This document shows, in pieces, positions 9,007-17,059 of a DNA stretch of 64,000 nt. The stretch lies in NCBI GenBank assembly GCA_964549505.1, contig CAZJVD010000001.1:434001-498000 (forward strand). The letters are read 5' to 3'. This stretch comes from CAZJVD01 sp964549505 (GTDB lineage: Bacteria; Bdellovibrionota; UBA1018; CAZJVD01). The first letter of the stretch is position 1. Each line of letters opens with the position of its first letter. The notes beneath the pieces were generated by a model. The model was not told where the DNA came from and ran no database searches. It worked only from the letters and a program-made list of their open reading frames with translations. The position numbers and the translations under genes were made by a program.

Positions 9007-10083
9007 TCACTTAGGATCGAGCGCAAGCGGCAACTCGGTCCCGTCACCGGGCTCGGTGGATTCGGGCGCCTCATCTTCTTCGGCCTCGTCAAATCGCTGA
9101 GCCGAGGTCACTCTCGATTTGAACCAACACGTAGGCCGGACGCTTTCGGGAGAGGATGATGACTCCCATGAAAAACAAGAAGACGGCGCTGCATCTCTCT
9201 CAGCCACAGCGCTGTGGCGTCCTCGAATAAAATGATATCGGCCGGGGATGTCGGTCATGTCAAAACGGTCCGTGCAAAGCGCACCGGCGAGATAGGTATC
9301 GAGCCGGCACTGGAGCGCCGGATGCGAATCGTCTGTCTTGGTGACTTGACGAGGATCTCGCGTTGCGTGCGAGGCACGTACGGGTAGCGGAAGTGGGCGC
9401 GACCGCGAAGAGGGATTCTGGGAGAGGCGATTGTTGTATTCCATGACGGCCGCGTACGCGGATGCGTAAAAGAGGTTCGTGAGCGACAGTCCCGCGTTCG
9501 CCGTTCGGTAACAGAGATTTCGATCGGCCTCGCTTCCCCACGTAGTATCGCACTTGTTCTTGGCAGCCGGAGCAACGCTCCAGGCGGCCTCCGCATTCAG
9601 TCTAACGTCATCGGCCCACATCAAGCGCGTGCAGACTTGAGCCGCGTAGTAATCCGATTGCCCCTCGTTGCTCACGTAAGCAAACGATCCGTGTGCGAAA
9701 ACATACCCGCCGAAAAGATGACCGACCTCATGGCACGCAACCAACATGAAACCATCCGGAGTGATCTCGGGTCGTCGTGCTAAACCGCCCATCATATGGA
9801 TAACCCACCGAGAGCGCTTCTTGGCGGCATAAGCGTTCACCGTGCTTTCTTCCCAGGCGCGCTCGATTTCGAACCGCGCTCGGAAGGTCGCTGCGAGCGG
9901 TCTGTAAACGGCGTCGATTCTGTCGAGAATTTCGTTAAACGTCCGGAGATCGATATTCGGCGGAGCGAGTGTGTCCCGCGCGGTCAAGTGCAACGTGTTC
10001 TCCGGAAGAATTTGCCCAAGAGCTTCGCGGTGAAAAGCGCTCAACGACAAGGTCGCCAGCAGGACGATCGAAAGTTGTTTCAT
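9007..10083 (-). CDS. Secreted gluzincin-like zinc metallopeptidase
   Basis: 358 residues with an N-terminal signal peptide (about 1-23). HEVGH at residues 118-122 is the zinc-binding/catalytic motif. Eighteen residues later N-E-G-Q-S-D (139-144) matches the NExxxD-type element that supplies the third zinc ligand (Glu140) in gluzincins such as thermolysin. The C-terminal third has several Cys and ends in an acidic, Pro/Glu-rich tail. It probably acts in the periplasm or outside the cell on an unknown substrate. No Shine-Dalgarno precedes the ATG; instead a perfect 12-bp inverted repeat touches the start codon. It stands alone, downstream of the TylF-like gene on the same strand. Confidence 0.8.
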   Translation of the reverse strand: MKQLSIVLLATLSLSAFHREALGQILPENTLHLTARDTLAPPNIDLRTFNEILDRIDAVYRPLAATFRARFEIERAWEESTVNAYAAKKRSRWVIHMMGGLARRPEITPDGFMLVACHEVGHLFGGYVFAHGSFAYVSNEGQSDYYAAQVCTRLMWADDVRLNAEAAWSVAPAAKNKCDTTWGSEADRNLCYRTANAGLSLTNLFYASAYAAVMEYNNRLSQNPSSRSRPLPLPVRASHATRDPRQVTKTDDSHPALQCRLDTYLAGALCTDRFDMTDIPGRYHFIRGRHSAVAERDAAPSSCFSWESSSSPESVRPTCWFKSRVTSAQRFDEAEEDEAPESTEPGDGTELPLALDPK

Positions 10084-10110
10084 TGTTAAATTTTCAGTGA
10101 AAATTTAACA
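10084..10110 (-). promoter_or_regulatory. Perfect 12-bp inverted repeat abutting a start codon
   Basis: TGTTAAATTTTC and GAAAATTTAACA, separated by three bases, end immediately before the ATG of the metallopeptidase gene on the minus strand. There is no T-run after it in either direction, so it is not a usual terminator. It occupies the place where a ribosome-binding site should be. Either a repressor operator or a translational hairpin is plausible; the sequence alone does not decide. Confidence 0.5.
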
Positions 10111-10139
10111 AACTGAAAGCGGTAGTTTTTTGACGAGCG

Positions 10140-10162
10140 TCGCGCCGACGATTACGGCGCGA
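10140..10162. repeat. GC-rich hairpin over the stop codon of the TylF-like gene
   Basis: TCGCGCCG and CGGCGCGA form a perfect 8-bp stem with a 7-base loop that includes part of the stop codon at 10152-10154. No T-run follows on the minus strand, so it is at best a Rho-assisted or mRNA-stabilising 3' structure. Confidence 0.35.
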
Positions 10163-11051
10163 GAAAAGCGCGTTCCGTCAGGTCCGTTCGGAACAAGAGT
10201 GGATGCAGCTCGCGCGACTTCAAAAAATCGTCGAAGGCTTTCTTAGCGCCAAACCATGTTCCATAGTCGTCGCTGATCACAACACCGCCGCGCACGACGG
10301 AACCATACATCGCATCGAGAACATGTTTGATGAGATCGTGCCAATCGAGATCGATTCGAAATACTGCGATGGCGCCATGACTTTCGCCCAAAAGCGCTTG
10401 TGGCGCTTGAGCAGGAACCGTCTGCCGGATGTCACCTTGGATGAAATGAATTTTATCTTTCGGGTAACCCGACTCGAAAATATAACGTTGAACCGCCTCG
10501 AGCGGCCAAGCGCATGCCTCATTATACTCGTGAGCCGCGTTCTGTTGATTGGCGAGCCAGTTCGCGCGGTTGGTTTCTGCTGAAAGTTTGCGGTGCGGTT
10601 TAAAATCCAGCGTCCCAGGCTCCGTCATCCCAGCAAACGTGTCGTAAAGAAAAACATCACGGCTCGTGTCACCAAAGGCTTTTAGCGTCTCAAGCATGAG
10701 GCGAACGTGCCGACCTTGATAGACACCGCACTCGACGAGTGCACCCGGAATCTTGTTCTGCACGACATATTTCACAGACGAATACGTCGTGAGCAGTTTC
10801 GGCTGCGCCGACATGGGTTCCACGCCGGATACCGATGTTTTCGATTTTTCGACAGCCGTTAAGAACTCGGGGTCAAAACTCCAAGATCGGTCGCGCTTGG
10901 ATCCGTGACCCTCTTCCGCAGGCGGCACTCCACCCGCGCCACCGACGCGCGGCGCGCGTCGCACTTCAAGGCCCAGTTTTCCGAGCGCTTGTCCAAGTGC
11001 GAGCTTGATACTCTTTTTAACTCCGTCTTTTGCTCTCTGGCTCAGGTTCAT
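10152..11051 (-). CDS. TylF/MycF-like SAM-dependent O-methyltransferase
   Basis: 299 residues. The core resembles macrocin O-methyltransferase TylF. LVECGVYQGRH is the SAM-binding motif I, followed by DTFAGM. IDLDWHD and GGVVISDDYG are the paired acidic motifs that bind a divalent metal in this family. The N-terminal 75 residues (basic, then Gly/Pro-rich) are extra. Such enzymes methylate sugar or polyketide hydroxyls; the substrate here is unknown. The gene starts 8 nt after dnaA and is probably co-transcribed with it, an unusual partner where dnaN is common. No sugar-biosynthesis genes are adjacent. Confidence 0.75.
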   Translation of the reverse strand: MNLSQRAKDGVKKSIKLALGQALGKLGLEVRRAPRVGGAGGVPPAEEGHGSKRDRSWSFDPEFLTAVEKSKTSVSGVEPMSAQPKLLTTYSSVKYVVQNKIPGALVECGVYQGRHVRLMLETLKAFGDTSRDVFLYDTFAGMTEPGTLDFKPHRKLSAETNRANWLANQQNAAHEYNEACAWPLEAVQRYIFESGYPKDKIHFIQGDIRQTVPAQAPQALLGESHGAIAVFRIDLDWHDLIKHVLDAMYGSVVRGGVVISDDYGTWFGAKKAFDDFLKSRELHPLLFRTDLTERAFLAP

Positions 11052-11059
11052 GGAAAGTC

Positions 11060-12538
11060 CTACAGCTGATTCTGAATGTTCTCGACCATCTCGCGGACTT
11101 TCGGATCCGCATCAAAAGCCGTTTCGATTTTCTCGCAGGCGTGCATCACGGTCGTATGATCGCGCCCACCAAAGTAAAGCTCACCAATGTCTTTGAATCC
11201 AAGACGCAAGTACTTGCGCACCAGATACATCGCCACTTGTCTCGGTAGAGCAAAGTTCTTAAGTCGCGAAGAACTCTTGAGGTCACTCACGCGAATTCCA
11301 AAATGTTTCGAAACGATATCCTGAATCGACTCAGGCGTGATCTCGGCTGCGGCGTCCGCTCCGTGATCGCGAAGCTCGTTCTGCGCCATCTCGAGTGAGA
11401 TCTCAGCGCCCGTCAACGAAGCGCGCGCTTTGAGTTTTGTCAGCACTCCCTCGAGCTCGCGAACGTTATTCTTGACGTGAACCGCGAGCAAGTTCGCGAT
11501 TGAATCGTCGAGATAGATGTCATCGTGTTCGGCCTTAGCTTTCAGAATCGCGATCCGCGTTTCGATTTCCGGCGGCTGAATGTCCACCACGAGGCCCTGT
11601 TCAAATCGCGTACGGATCCGCTCTTCGAGCTTTTCGATCTCTTTGGGCGGACGATCGCTCGTCACGACGATCTGCTTTTTGAGCGAATACAGCGCGTTGA
11701 ACGTGTGAAAGAACTCTTCTTCTGTCGACTTCTTGCCTGCAATGAACTGAATATCGTCGATCAAAAGCATGTCAAACGCGTTTCGATACTTTTCTCGAAA
11801 ACGGGTCATCTGGTGATGCTGCATGGACTCGATCAATTCATTCAAAAACATTTCGGCTGAAAGATACAGGACACGTAGATGCGGGTGATGCGCGAGAACA
11901 TGGTTACCGATCGCGTGCAGCAAGTGCGTTTTTCCGAGTCCTGGATAACTGTAAATAAAAAGCGGGTTGAACGCGTGACCGGGCTTTTCAGCAACCGCGA
12001 CCGCGCTCGCATGACTGTACTGGTTACTCGCTCCAACAATGAACGTCGGAAACACAAAACTCTCGTCGATCCGCGCTTTCTGCGACCGAGCCCTCAGTGT
12101 CTCGGATGGATTGACGTCGCTGCGACCGATGCCGACTTTGAGAACGCGCTTGTTCGTGTTCTTGCGATCGGCGCCGCTCGTGACCGAACGGTGTTCCGAC
12201 GGATGCTCGGGCTCACGCAGCGCGAATCCTGGCTCTTCCTCGTCAGGCTTGCGTTCGGCGCGTGCCACGATGTCAAGATCACAAGGACCACCGGTCACTT
12301 GCTCAAGGGCGCGCCGCATTTTCTCTTCAAAATGGTCTTTGATCCACACCGCATGAAAGGGGTTGGGCGCTAAAAACCGCACAAACGTCCGTTCCGAACG
12401 CTTTTCCAAGGCCTCGAGCTCAAGTGGCGAAACCCATGCCCGTAGGAGACTCCCCACTTCGGACTGTTCCAAAAGACGGTAAGCAGCTCGCCAAACTTCA
12501 GGCCACTGCGACGAATCCGGATCAAAGCTTGTGCGCAT
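11060..12538 (-). CDS. dnaA: Chromosomal replication initiator protein DnaA
   Basis: 492 residues, in the normal size range. Domain I covers about 1-85, a variable linker runs to about 155, the AAA+ domain III covers about 160-380, and domain IV is at the C-terminus. Walker B (MLLIDDIQF) and the DnaA signature (YFGGRDHTTVMHACEKIE) are present. The Walker A region at residues 197-204 reads SYPGLGKT, with Ser in place of the first Gly of GxxxxGK[ST]. It lies divergent from rpmH, 109 bp apart, and is followed by a TylF-like methyltransferase rather than dnaN. The ATG has no clear ribosome-binding site. DnaA opens oriC; I could not find convincing DnaA-box clusters nearby. Confidence 0.97.
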   Translation of the reverse strand: MRTSFDPDSSQWPEVWRAAYRLLEQSEVGSLLRAWVSPLELEALEKRSERTFVRFLAPNPFHAVWIKDHFEEKMRRALEQVTGGPCDLDIVARAERKPDEEEPGFALREPEHPSEHRSVTSGADRKNTNKRVLKVGIGRSDVNPSETLRARSQKARIDESFVFPTFIVGASNQYSHASAVAVAEKPGHAFNPLFIYSYPGLGKTHLLHAIGNHVLAHHPHLRVLYLSAEMFLNELIESMQHHQMTRFREKYRNAFDMLLIDDIQFIAGKKSTEEEFFHTFNALYSLKKQIVVTSDRPPKEIEKLEERIRTRFEQGLVVDIQPPEIETRIAILKAKAEHDDIYLDDSIANLLAVHVKNNVRELEGVLTKLKARASLTGAEISLEMAQNELRDHGADAAAEITPESIQDIVSKHFGIRVSDLKSSSRLKNFALPRQVAMYLVRKYLRLGFKDIGELYFGGRDHTTVMHACEKIETAFDADPKVREMVENIQNQL

Positions 12539-12590
12539 GTTGAAAACTATTCACCGTGTGTTTTAGGGCTCCAAAAAAGGGGGAACTGTA

Positions 12591-12619
12591 GGGGTAGCAC
12601 CATCCTCTGGCATTGACAA
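12591..12619 (-). promoter_or_regulatory. Possible dnaA promoter, back-to-back with the rpmH promoter
   Basis: On the minus strand TTGTCA (12619-12614) is followed 17 bases later by TACCCC, a poor -10. Its -35 overlaps the TTGACA of the divergent rpmH promoter. A weak call based only on spacing and hexamers. Confidence 0.25.
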
Positions 12620-12641
12620 CTTTAACGCGGTCGATTATCCC
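12613..12641 (+). promoter_or_regulatory. rpmH promoter, start site predicted near the ATG
   Basis: A consensus -35 TTGACA (12613-12618), a 17-base spacer and a -10-like TATCCC (12636-12641). A start about 7 bases downstream would fall at or beside the rpmH ATG at 12648. No Shine-Dalgarno is visible before that ATG, so the transcript may be leaderless or nearly so. Confidence 0.45.
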
Positions 12642-12647
12642 TGCGGC

Positions 12648-12797
12648 ATGAAAAGAACTTGGCAGCCGAGCAAAACCAAGCGACGGCGTAAACACGGTTT
12701 CATGAAACGCATGTCCTCAGTCGGCGGCCGCAACGTTCTTAGACGGCGCAGAGCTCGAGGGCGTCGTCGATTGACTGTCCGTGTCTCCGGTAAGTAA
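12648..12797 (+). CDS. rpmH: 50S ribosomal protein L34
   Basis: 49 residues, very basic, starting MKRTWQPSKTKRRRKHGF and continuing with the classic FMKRM and Arg-rich repeats of L34. It was found by reading the frame directly because it is short. L34 is a small 50S subunit protein bound to 23S rRNA. The last 17 nt overlap the rnpA frame if rnpA starts at the GTG at 12781, so rpmH and rnpA are probably translationally coupled. There is no ribosome-binding site upstream. Confidence 0.95.
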   Translation: MKRTWQPSKTKRRRKHGFMKRMSSVGGRNVLRRRRARGRRRLTVRVSGK

Positions 12798-13176
12798 GCG
12801 TACGCACAGCGGGGAAGCCACTTCCCCATCGCTTCCCTTCGGATTTGAAAACCGCCTTCATAAGCGAGCTGATTTCCTAAGATTTTTTGAGAACAGCCAA
12901 GCGCGTAAGCGTGGTGATGTTCTCTATTTTGTGACGACGAACGATCGCGACTGTTTTCGTCTCGGCGTCACGTTCAAGCTTCGTATGAGTTCTGTTGTGC
13001 GCAATCGTCTGCGCCGCGCGATTCGGGAAACGTTCCGATTGCTCGGACCCGAGCTCCGCGGTCGCGACTTTAACGTTGTGGTACGACGGGAAAGCTGCTT
13101 AGATCCGTTGGGTCAAAAACGTTTCCGATCGGACTTAAGAGAGCTTCTTCTGCTGGAGAGAAAAGGGAATTCGTAA
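12781..13176 (+). CDS. rnpA: Ribonuclease P protein component
   Basis: 131 residues. The RnpA fold begins at about residue 17 (F-x-x-R-L-x-K-R-x-D-F). It includes the central FRLGVTFK strand and the RNR helix RNRLRRAIRETFR that contacts the RNA subunit. It supports 5' maturation of tRNA precursors. The GTG start at 12781 lies inside rpmH; a later start is possible because the first 16 residues are not conserved. Its TAA overlaps the ATG of the yidD-yidC gene (TAATG), and AGAGAAAAGGG just upstream can serve as the ribosome-binding site of that gene. Confidence 0.92.
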   Translation: MSPVSKRTHSGEATSPSLPFGFENRLHKRADFLRFFENSQARKRGDVLYFVTTNDRDCFRLGVTFKLRMSSVVRNRLRRAIRETFRLLGPELRGRDFNVVVRRESCLDPLGQKRFRSDLRELLLLERKGNS

Positions 13177-14861
13177 TGGTTTTGTTTTTTAAGATGTATC
13201 GGCGGATCGTTTCGCCGGCTTTGCATTTCTTTGGTTCAGCCATGGCCGGTCCTGGCCGAGGATGTCGGTTTGTTCCGAGTTGTTCGTGCTATGCGGAAGA
13301 GGCTTTTCAGCGCCATGGTTTTTTTCGTGCTGTCGCGCTCACGACCCGCAGATTGTTTTCCTGTCACCCACTTCGCATTTTTGGCGGACGCTCAGGGTTC
13401 GATCCCGTTCCGATGATCGCGATCGTGTGGTTGGCGGGGTTTGCACACACAGTGATGACGAATCCTGCGCGTGCCGCGGAGGGAGCTCCGGAGTTCACAA
13501 CGTCGATCGGTCGCGCGGTTGGTGGCACGGGGTCATCATTCTTTTCCGGTTGGTCGCTCGCAAAGTACAAGAACACTTCGTTCGACATCACGCAGGTCCC
13601 GGGCGAGTTTCAGTTTGCGTTTGATGACCCGTCGCTGAGTTATCTTGATCAAATCAAAGGACAGTGGGCACGCGAAGGGGACACCTGGGTTTGGACATTC
13701 TCGGACGAGAATCTCACACTCAAGCGAACCATTCGCGAAGATCTCGCACAACCTTTCTTGCGCGTCTCGGTCACGGCTGACTTCAAAAAAGCGCTCCCGA
13801 AGTTTGCGTTTGTTTCGGTGATCGCAACGGGCGGCGTGCATGAAGACGAAAAACGCGATCACCACTTTGTGTATTTTTCGGACAAGTCGATTGAGCGCGT
13901 GGCTGTTCTTGAGGAACATGCTGTCGAAGCTATCGAGCAGCCGATACGTTGGATGGGTGTGACCGGGCGCTATTTTACGTTGCTCGTCAAGCCGGAGTCA
14001 GGTCCTGCACCACGGGGTGTGATCCAACCGTTCGGTACCGGCGGTGGTCGTTTGAGTTTGATCCTTCCCGTTTCTGGAAATCGATTCGAAACGAGTTTCG
14101 TCACGTACTACGGTCAAAAAGACCTGCGTATTCTTCGATCGATTGATCCAACCTGGGATCATGTTGTTGATCTCGGATTTTTTACGGTGGTTGCTTATCC
14201 CTTGCTCAAGCTCCTCAACTTTTTCTTTGGATTTGTGCACAACTACGGTTGGGCCATCGTGCTTCTCACCGTACTCGTCAAGGTTCTTACGTTTCCGCTC
14301 ACTTACAAGAGCATGGTCGGGATGCGAAAGATGGCGGAGCTTCAGCCGGAGATTGCGCGTCTCCAGGCTAAGTTCAAAGACGATCGCGTTCGCCTCAACC
14401 AAGAGATGCTCGGCTTCATGAAAAACCGTGGTTACAACCCGATGGCGGGTTGTTGGCCGCTTTTTGCGCAAATGCCGATCTTTTTTGCGCTATATCAAGT
14501 GCTTTACAGCAGTGTGGAGCTGTATCAGGCGCCGTTTGCGTTCTGGATCCAAGACCTTTCAGCGAAGGACGCTTACTATGTACTTCCGATCCTGGTCTCT
14601 TTGACGTGGTTTCTGCAGCAGAAGATCCAACCATCGACGATTCAGGATCCAGTTCAGCGTCGGATGATGCAGCTGATGCCGCTGGTTTTTGGGGTTTTCA
14701 TGCTGACCCTCCCTGCGGGACTTGGGATTTACTTTTTGGTCAACGCAGTGTTAAGTATTGTTCAACAATTGGCATTGAATAAAAAACTAGGGCCCATGCC
14801 GGAGATGACCCTAGGACCTGCCACGAAGAAGTTGAACAATGGAACACTCACCCAATCGTGA
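13176..14861 (+). CDS. yidC: Fused YidD-YidC: membrane insertion factor and membrane protein insertase
   Basis: 561 residues. Residues 1-79 are a complete YidD domain (GCRFVPSCSCYAEEA, HGF, then CHPLRIFGG and DPVP). From about residue 80 the chain continues without a stop into YidC: a membrane segment (about 80-95), a periplasmic P1 domain (about 105-325), and the conserved five-helix insertase core. The core has a Lys in the helix where most YidC proteins keep Arg or Lys, and the cytoplasmic ELQPEIARLQ region. YidC inserts and folds inner-membrane proteins; YidD assists from the cytoplasmic face. Separate yidD and yidC genes are the rule, so the fusion is notable. Met80 could act as an internal YidC start, but no good ribosome-binding site precedes it. 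Confidence 0.93.
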   Translation: MVLFFKMYRRIVSPALHFFGSAMAGPGRGCRFVPSCSCYAEEAFQRHGFFRAVALTTRRLFSCHPLRIFGGRSGFDPVPMIAIVWLAGFAHTVMTNPARAAEGAPEFTTSIGRAVGGTGSSFFSGWSLAKYKNTSFDITQVPGEFQFAFDDPSLSYLDQIKGQWAREGDTWVWTFSDENLTLKRTIREDLAQPFLRVSVTADFKKALPKFAFVSVIATGGVHEDEKRDHHFVYFSDKSIERVAVLEEHAVEAIEQPIRWMGVTGRYFTLLVKPESGPAPRGVIQPFGTGGGRLSLILPVSGNRFETSFVTYYGQKDLRILRSIDPTWDHVVDLGFFTVVAYPLLKLLNFFFGFVHNYGWAIVLLTVLVKVLTFPLTYKSMVGMRKMAELQPEIARLQAKFKDDRVRLNQEMLGFMKNRGYNPMAGCWPLFAQMPIFFALYQVLYSSVELYQAPFAFWIQDLSAKDAYYVLPILVSLTWFLQQKIQPSTIQDPVQRRMMQLMPLVFGVFMLTLPAGLGIYFLVNAVLSIVQQLALNKKLGPMPEMTLGPATKKLNNGTLTQS

Positions 14862-16308
14862 TCTATTCTCGGGCTACTTAAGTGACGATACGATTGCCGC
14901 GCCCGCCACAGCGGTCGGGGGCGCGCTTGCGATCGTGCGCGTTTCAGGAAAGCGCGCGGGCGCGATTGTGTCCGAACTCTGTGCCGGCATTTCATCCGAC
15001 CTCAAAGAGGCCCATGGTCGAGCGCGCTGGACGCCGATCGGGCGAAACCAGCTGATCGACGAAGGTGTCGTCACCTGTTTTGCCGGACCCGCAAGTTTTA
15101 CGGGAGAAGATGTCGTCGAGTTTTCGGTTCATGGCGGCCCGGCCACCGTTGAAACCTTGGTTGCGAGCATCCTGGCTCTTGGAGCCCGGCAAGCGCGTCC
15201 AGGAGAGTTTAGTTTTCGTGCTTTCCGAAACGGGAAACTGTCTCTCAGGCAGGTGCAAGCACTCCCCGATTTGATCGCGGCACGATCCGAGCCCGCTCGT
15301 ATCGAAGCTTTGGACCGTCTGACGGAGCGTGCGCCGGACCGGCTTGCGCTGATCACCGACCGTTTGATCGACGTGGTGGCGCAGCTTGAGCTTGGAATCG
15401 ACTTCTCCGATCCCACTCAGGCCGATGTTCCCGAGCTCGAGCTTGCGAGTCTAAAACCCACGCTGAAAACTCTGTGCGACGAGCTCTCCGATCTCGAATC
15501 CGGCTATCGCCGCGCGCGTCGCATACGCCAAGGTGTTGCGCTCGCGACCGTGGGATTGCCAAACGCAGGCAAATCCAGCCTGTTCAATCGGTTACTCGCC
15601 TCAGATCGCGCCATTGTGAGCGATGTTCCCGGTACGACCCGTGATGCGCTTCGCGAGGATCTTCGGTTTCGTATTGAAGGCGGAAGCGAGGTCCACTTTG
15701 TTCTCCACGACACGGCCGGTATTCGAAAGACCGACGACCGTGTGGAAGCGCAGGGCGTGCTTCGATCGAAGGCAGCACTTCGGGAAGCAGAAATCGTTCT
15801 TTGGGTTTTGGATCCGCAAACACCGCGAAGTCAGTGGCTCGAGTTTTTTGAAGAGATCGGGGGCCCGCGTGACCGCGTGGTCGGTGTTCTCTCAAAGGCG
15901 GATCTTGCTGGGAGGTTCAGCTCGGCTGGTTTGTCCAATGGGGCCGACTTAGCGAGCACGCTCGAAAAGGAAACGGGTTTGGGCGAGTGGCTCGAAGTTT
16001 CAGCGGTCACCGGAGCAGGTGTCGATCGTTTGCTGCGTGCACTCGTTCGGCGTTACCAGGCTCTCGCCAATCGTCAACCGGGCGAGTTTTTACTTTCGGG
16101 CGAAAGCGAACGCGATGCCTGTGTTGAAGCCGCGGCCGCATTGAGACGTTCCATCGATGCCGACGACATTTCGATTGCAGCAGCTGAGATCAAGCAAGCG
16201 GCAAGTCTTCTGATGAGCGTCGCACTTCCGTCTAAAGCAGATACAGGGAGTTCGTTCGCCGATCAGGTTTTAGGTCGAATCTTCTCGCGATTCTGCATCG
16301 GAAAATAA
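14839..16308 (+). CDS. mnmE: tRNA-U34 5-carboxymethylaminomethyl modification GTPase MnmE
   Basis: 489 residues. The N-terminal formyl-THF-binding domain covers about 1-125, a helical domain flanks an inserted G domain, and the P-loop is GLPNAGKS (239-246). Further G motifs include VPGTTRD and DTAGIR. The chain ends FCIGK, the family hallmark with the conserved Cys. With MnmG it makes the cmnm5 group on the tRNA wobble uridine. The ATG lies 23 nt inside the end of yidDC, so it is coupled to it; the jag gene often found between them is absent. The last 39 nt overlap an antisense gene that ends at 16270. Its partner mnmG is at 24010. Confidence 0.96.
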   Translation: MEHSPNRDLFSGYLSDDTIAAPATAVGGALAIVRVSGKRAGAIVSELCAGISSDLKEAHGRARWTPIGRNQLIDEGVVTCFAGPASFTGEDVVEFSVHGGPATVETLVASILALGARQARPGEFSFRAFRNGKLSLRQVQALPDLIAARSEPARIEALDRLTERAPDRLALITDRLIDVVAQLELGIDFSDPTQADVPELELASLKPTLKTLCDELSDLESGYRRARRIRQGVALATVGLPNAGKSSLFNRLLASDRAIVSDVPGTTRDALREDLRFRIEGGSEVHFVLHDTAGIRKTDDRVEAQGVLRSKAALREAEIVLWVLDPQTPRSQWLEFFEEIGGPRDRVVGVLSKADLAGRFSSAGLSNGADLASTLEKETGLGEWLEVSAVTGAGVDRLLRALVRRYQALANRQPGEFLLSGESERDACVEAAAALRRSIDADDISIAAAEIKQAASLLMSVALPSKADTGSSFADQVLGRIFSRFCIGK

Positions 16309-17046
16309 GAAGGCTGTCGCAGCCTCTCCCATGCGTGTGCGGCAGTCGTCGATGTATCCGTTTCGGAACGCGATACCCTCCCCGGAGTCTCGCATAGCAT
16401 CGATCTCAATCTGCGTTGTATCGCACTCGTCGGAGACGCCAGACAGATGTGCTGATTCGTGGATCATGGTTTGTCCTAAGGCTTTCGGCTGTGAGTAGAA
16501 AGCGTCTTGTACAACCCACCCACAGATATAGATCGTGGGGTCGATTTTCCGTCCGTTCTGGGGAACATAAGCATACGCCAAGATCGGTCTTGCGCACCCC
16601 GGGTGTTCTTGTCCCCGTTCAGGAGCTGCGATCGGGGCTCCCTCCAAGGTTTTGTAAAGCGTCGAGTACATCGCCGCTCGTTGTTCGTTCTTGGTTCGGC
16701 GCCACGCGCGCATCAATACTTGCTTTGCTTGAGTTCGCGCGCGCTCGACTAAGGCGTGCAAAGCAGGATCCATGGGTGCGGGTGGTTGGGCCCTTTTGCC
16801 GTTCACGCCGAGTTCCATGTCGTCGGTTGAGATTTCGTCAGCATCGCGTAGGCAGCTTGTTTCCCCCACAGGACTTATCGGCAAAAGCATCTCTTCAGCC
16901 GTCCACGGAGAGCTTTGCGCGATCGCCGTAGCGGCGGTCGTTATGCTGAGCGTGGCACCTATCACGACACTCGTTACACCCGTCAATACACTCATTCGTC
17001 CAATGACAGCGACGAGGCCAACCATGGCCTCGAGATATTTTTTCAT
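16270..17046 (-). CDS. Secreted HExxH protein, M35/aspzincin-like metallopeptidase (paralogue 2)
   Basis: 258 residues with an N-terminal membrane segment or signal (about 8-43). A YxxC element is followed by HESAH at 196-200, then a shared block SDECDTTQIEID and SGEGIAFRNGYIDDC. The same pattern is in the gene at 17060-17602, so the two are paralogues. The order (hydrophobic strand with Cys, then (L/M)IHExxH, then an Asp a few residues on) resembles aspzincins (M35), with Asp206 a possible third zinc ligand. That assignment is inference. It follows its paralogue by 13 nt. Its 3' end overlaps mnmE by 39 nt on the opposite strand. Confidence 0.75.
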   Translation of the reverse strand: MKKYLEAMVGLVAVIGRMSVLTGVTSVVIGATLSITTAATAIAQSSPWTAEEMLLPISPVGETSCLRDADEISTDDMELGVNGKRAQPPAPMDPALHALVERARTQAKQVLMRAWRRTKNEQRAAMYSTLYKTLEGAPIAAPERGQEHPGCARPILAYAYVPQNGRKIDPTIYICGWVVQDAFYSQPKALGQTMIHESAHLSGVSDECDTTQIEIDAMRDSGEGIAFRNGYIDDCRTRMGEAATAFLFSDAESREDST

Positions 17047-17059
17047 TTAGCCCCCCCGC

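Noticed and set aside
12539..12647. oriC in the dnaA-rpmH spacer
   Set aside because: Only CTATTCACC and TTATCCCTG come near the DnaA-box consensus, each with two or more mismatches, and the spacer is 109 bp. No AT-rich unwinding element is clear. The origin may be nearby but I cannot place it.
13405..13420. Separate yidC gene starting at Met80
   Set aside because: No suitable ribosome-binding site lies before this ATG and the frame is continuous, so the fusion is the simpler reading, though internal initiation is not excluded.
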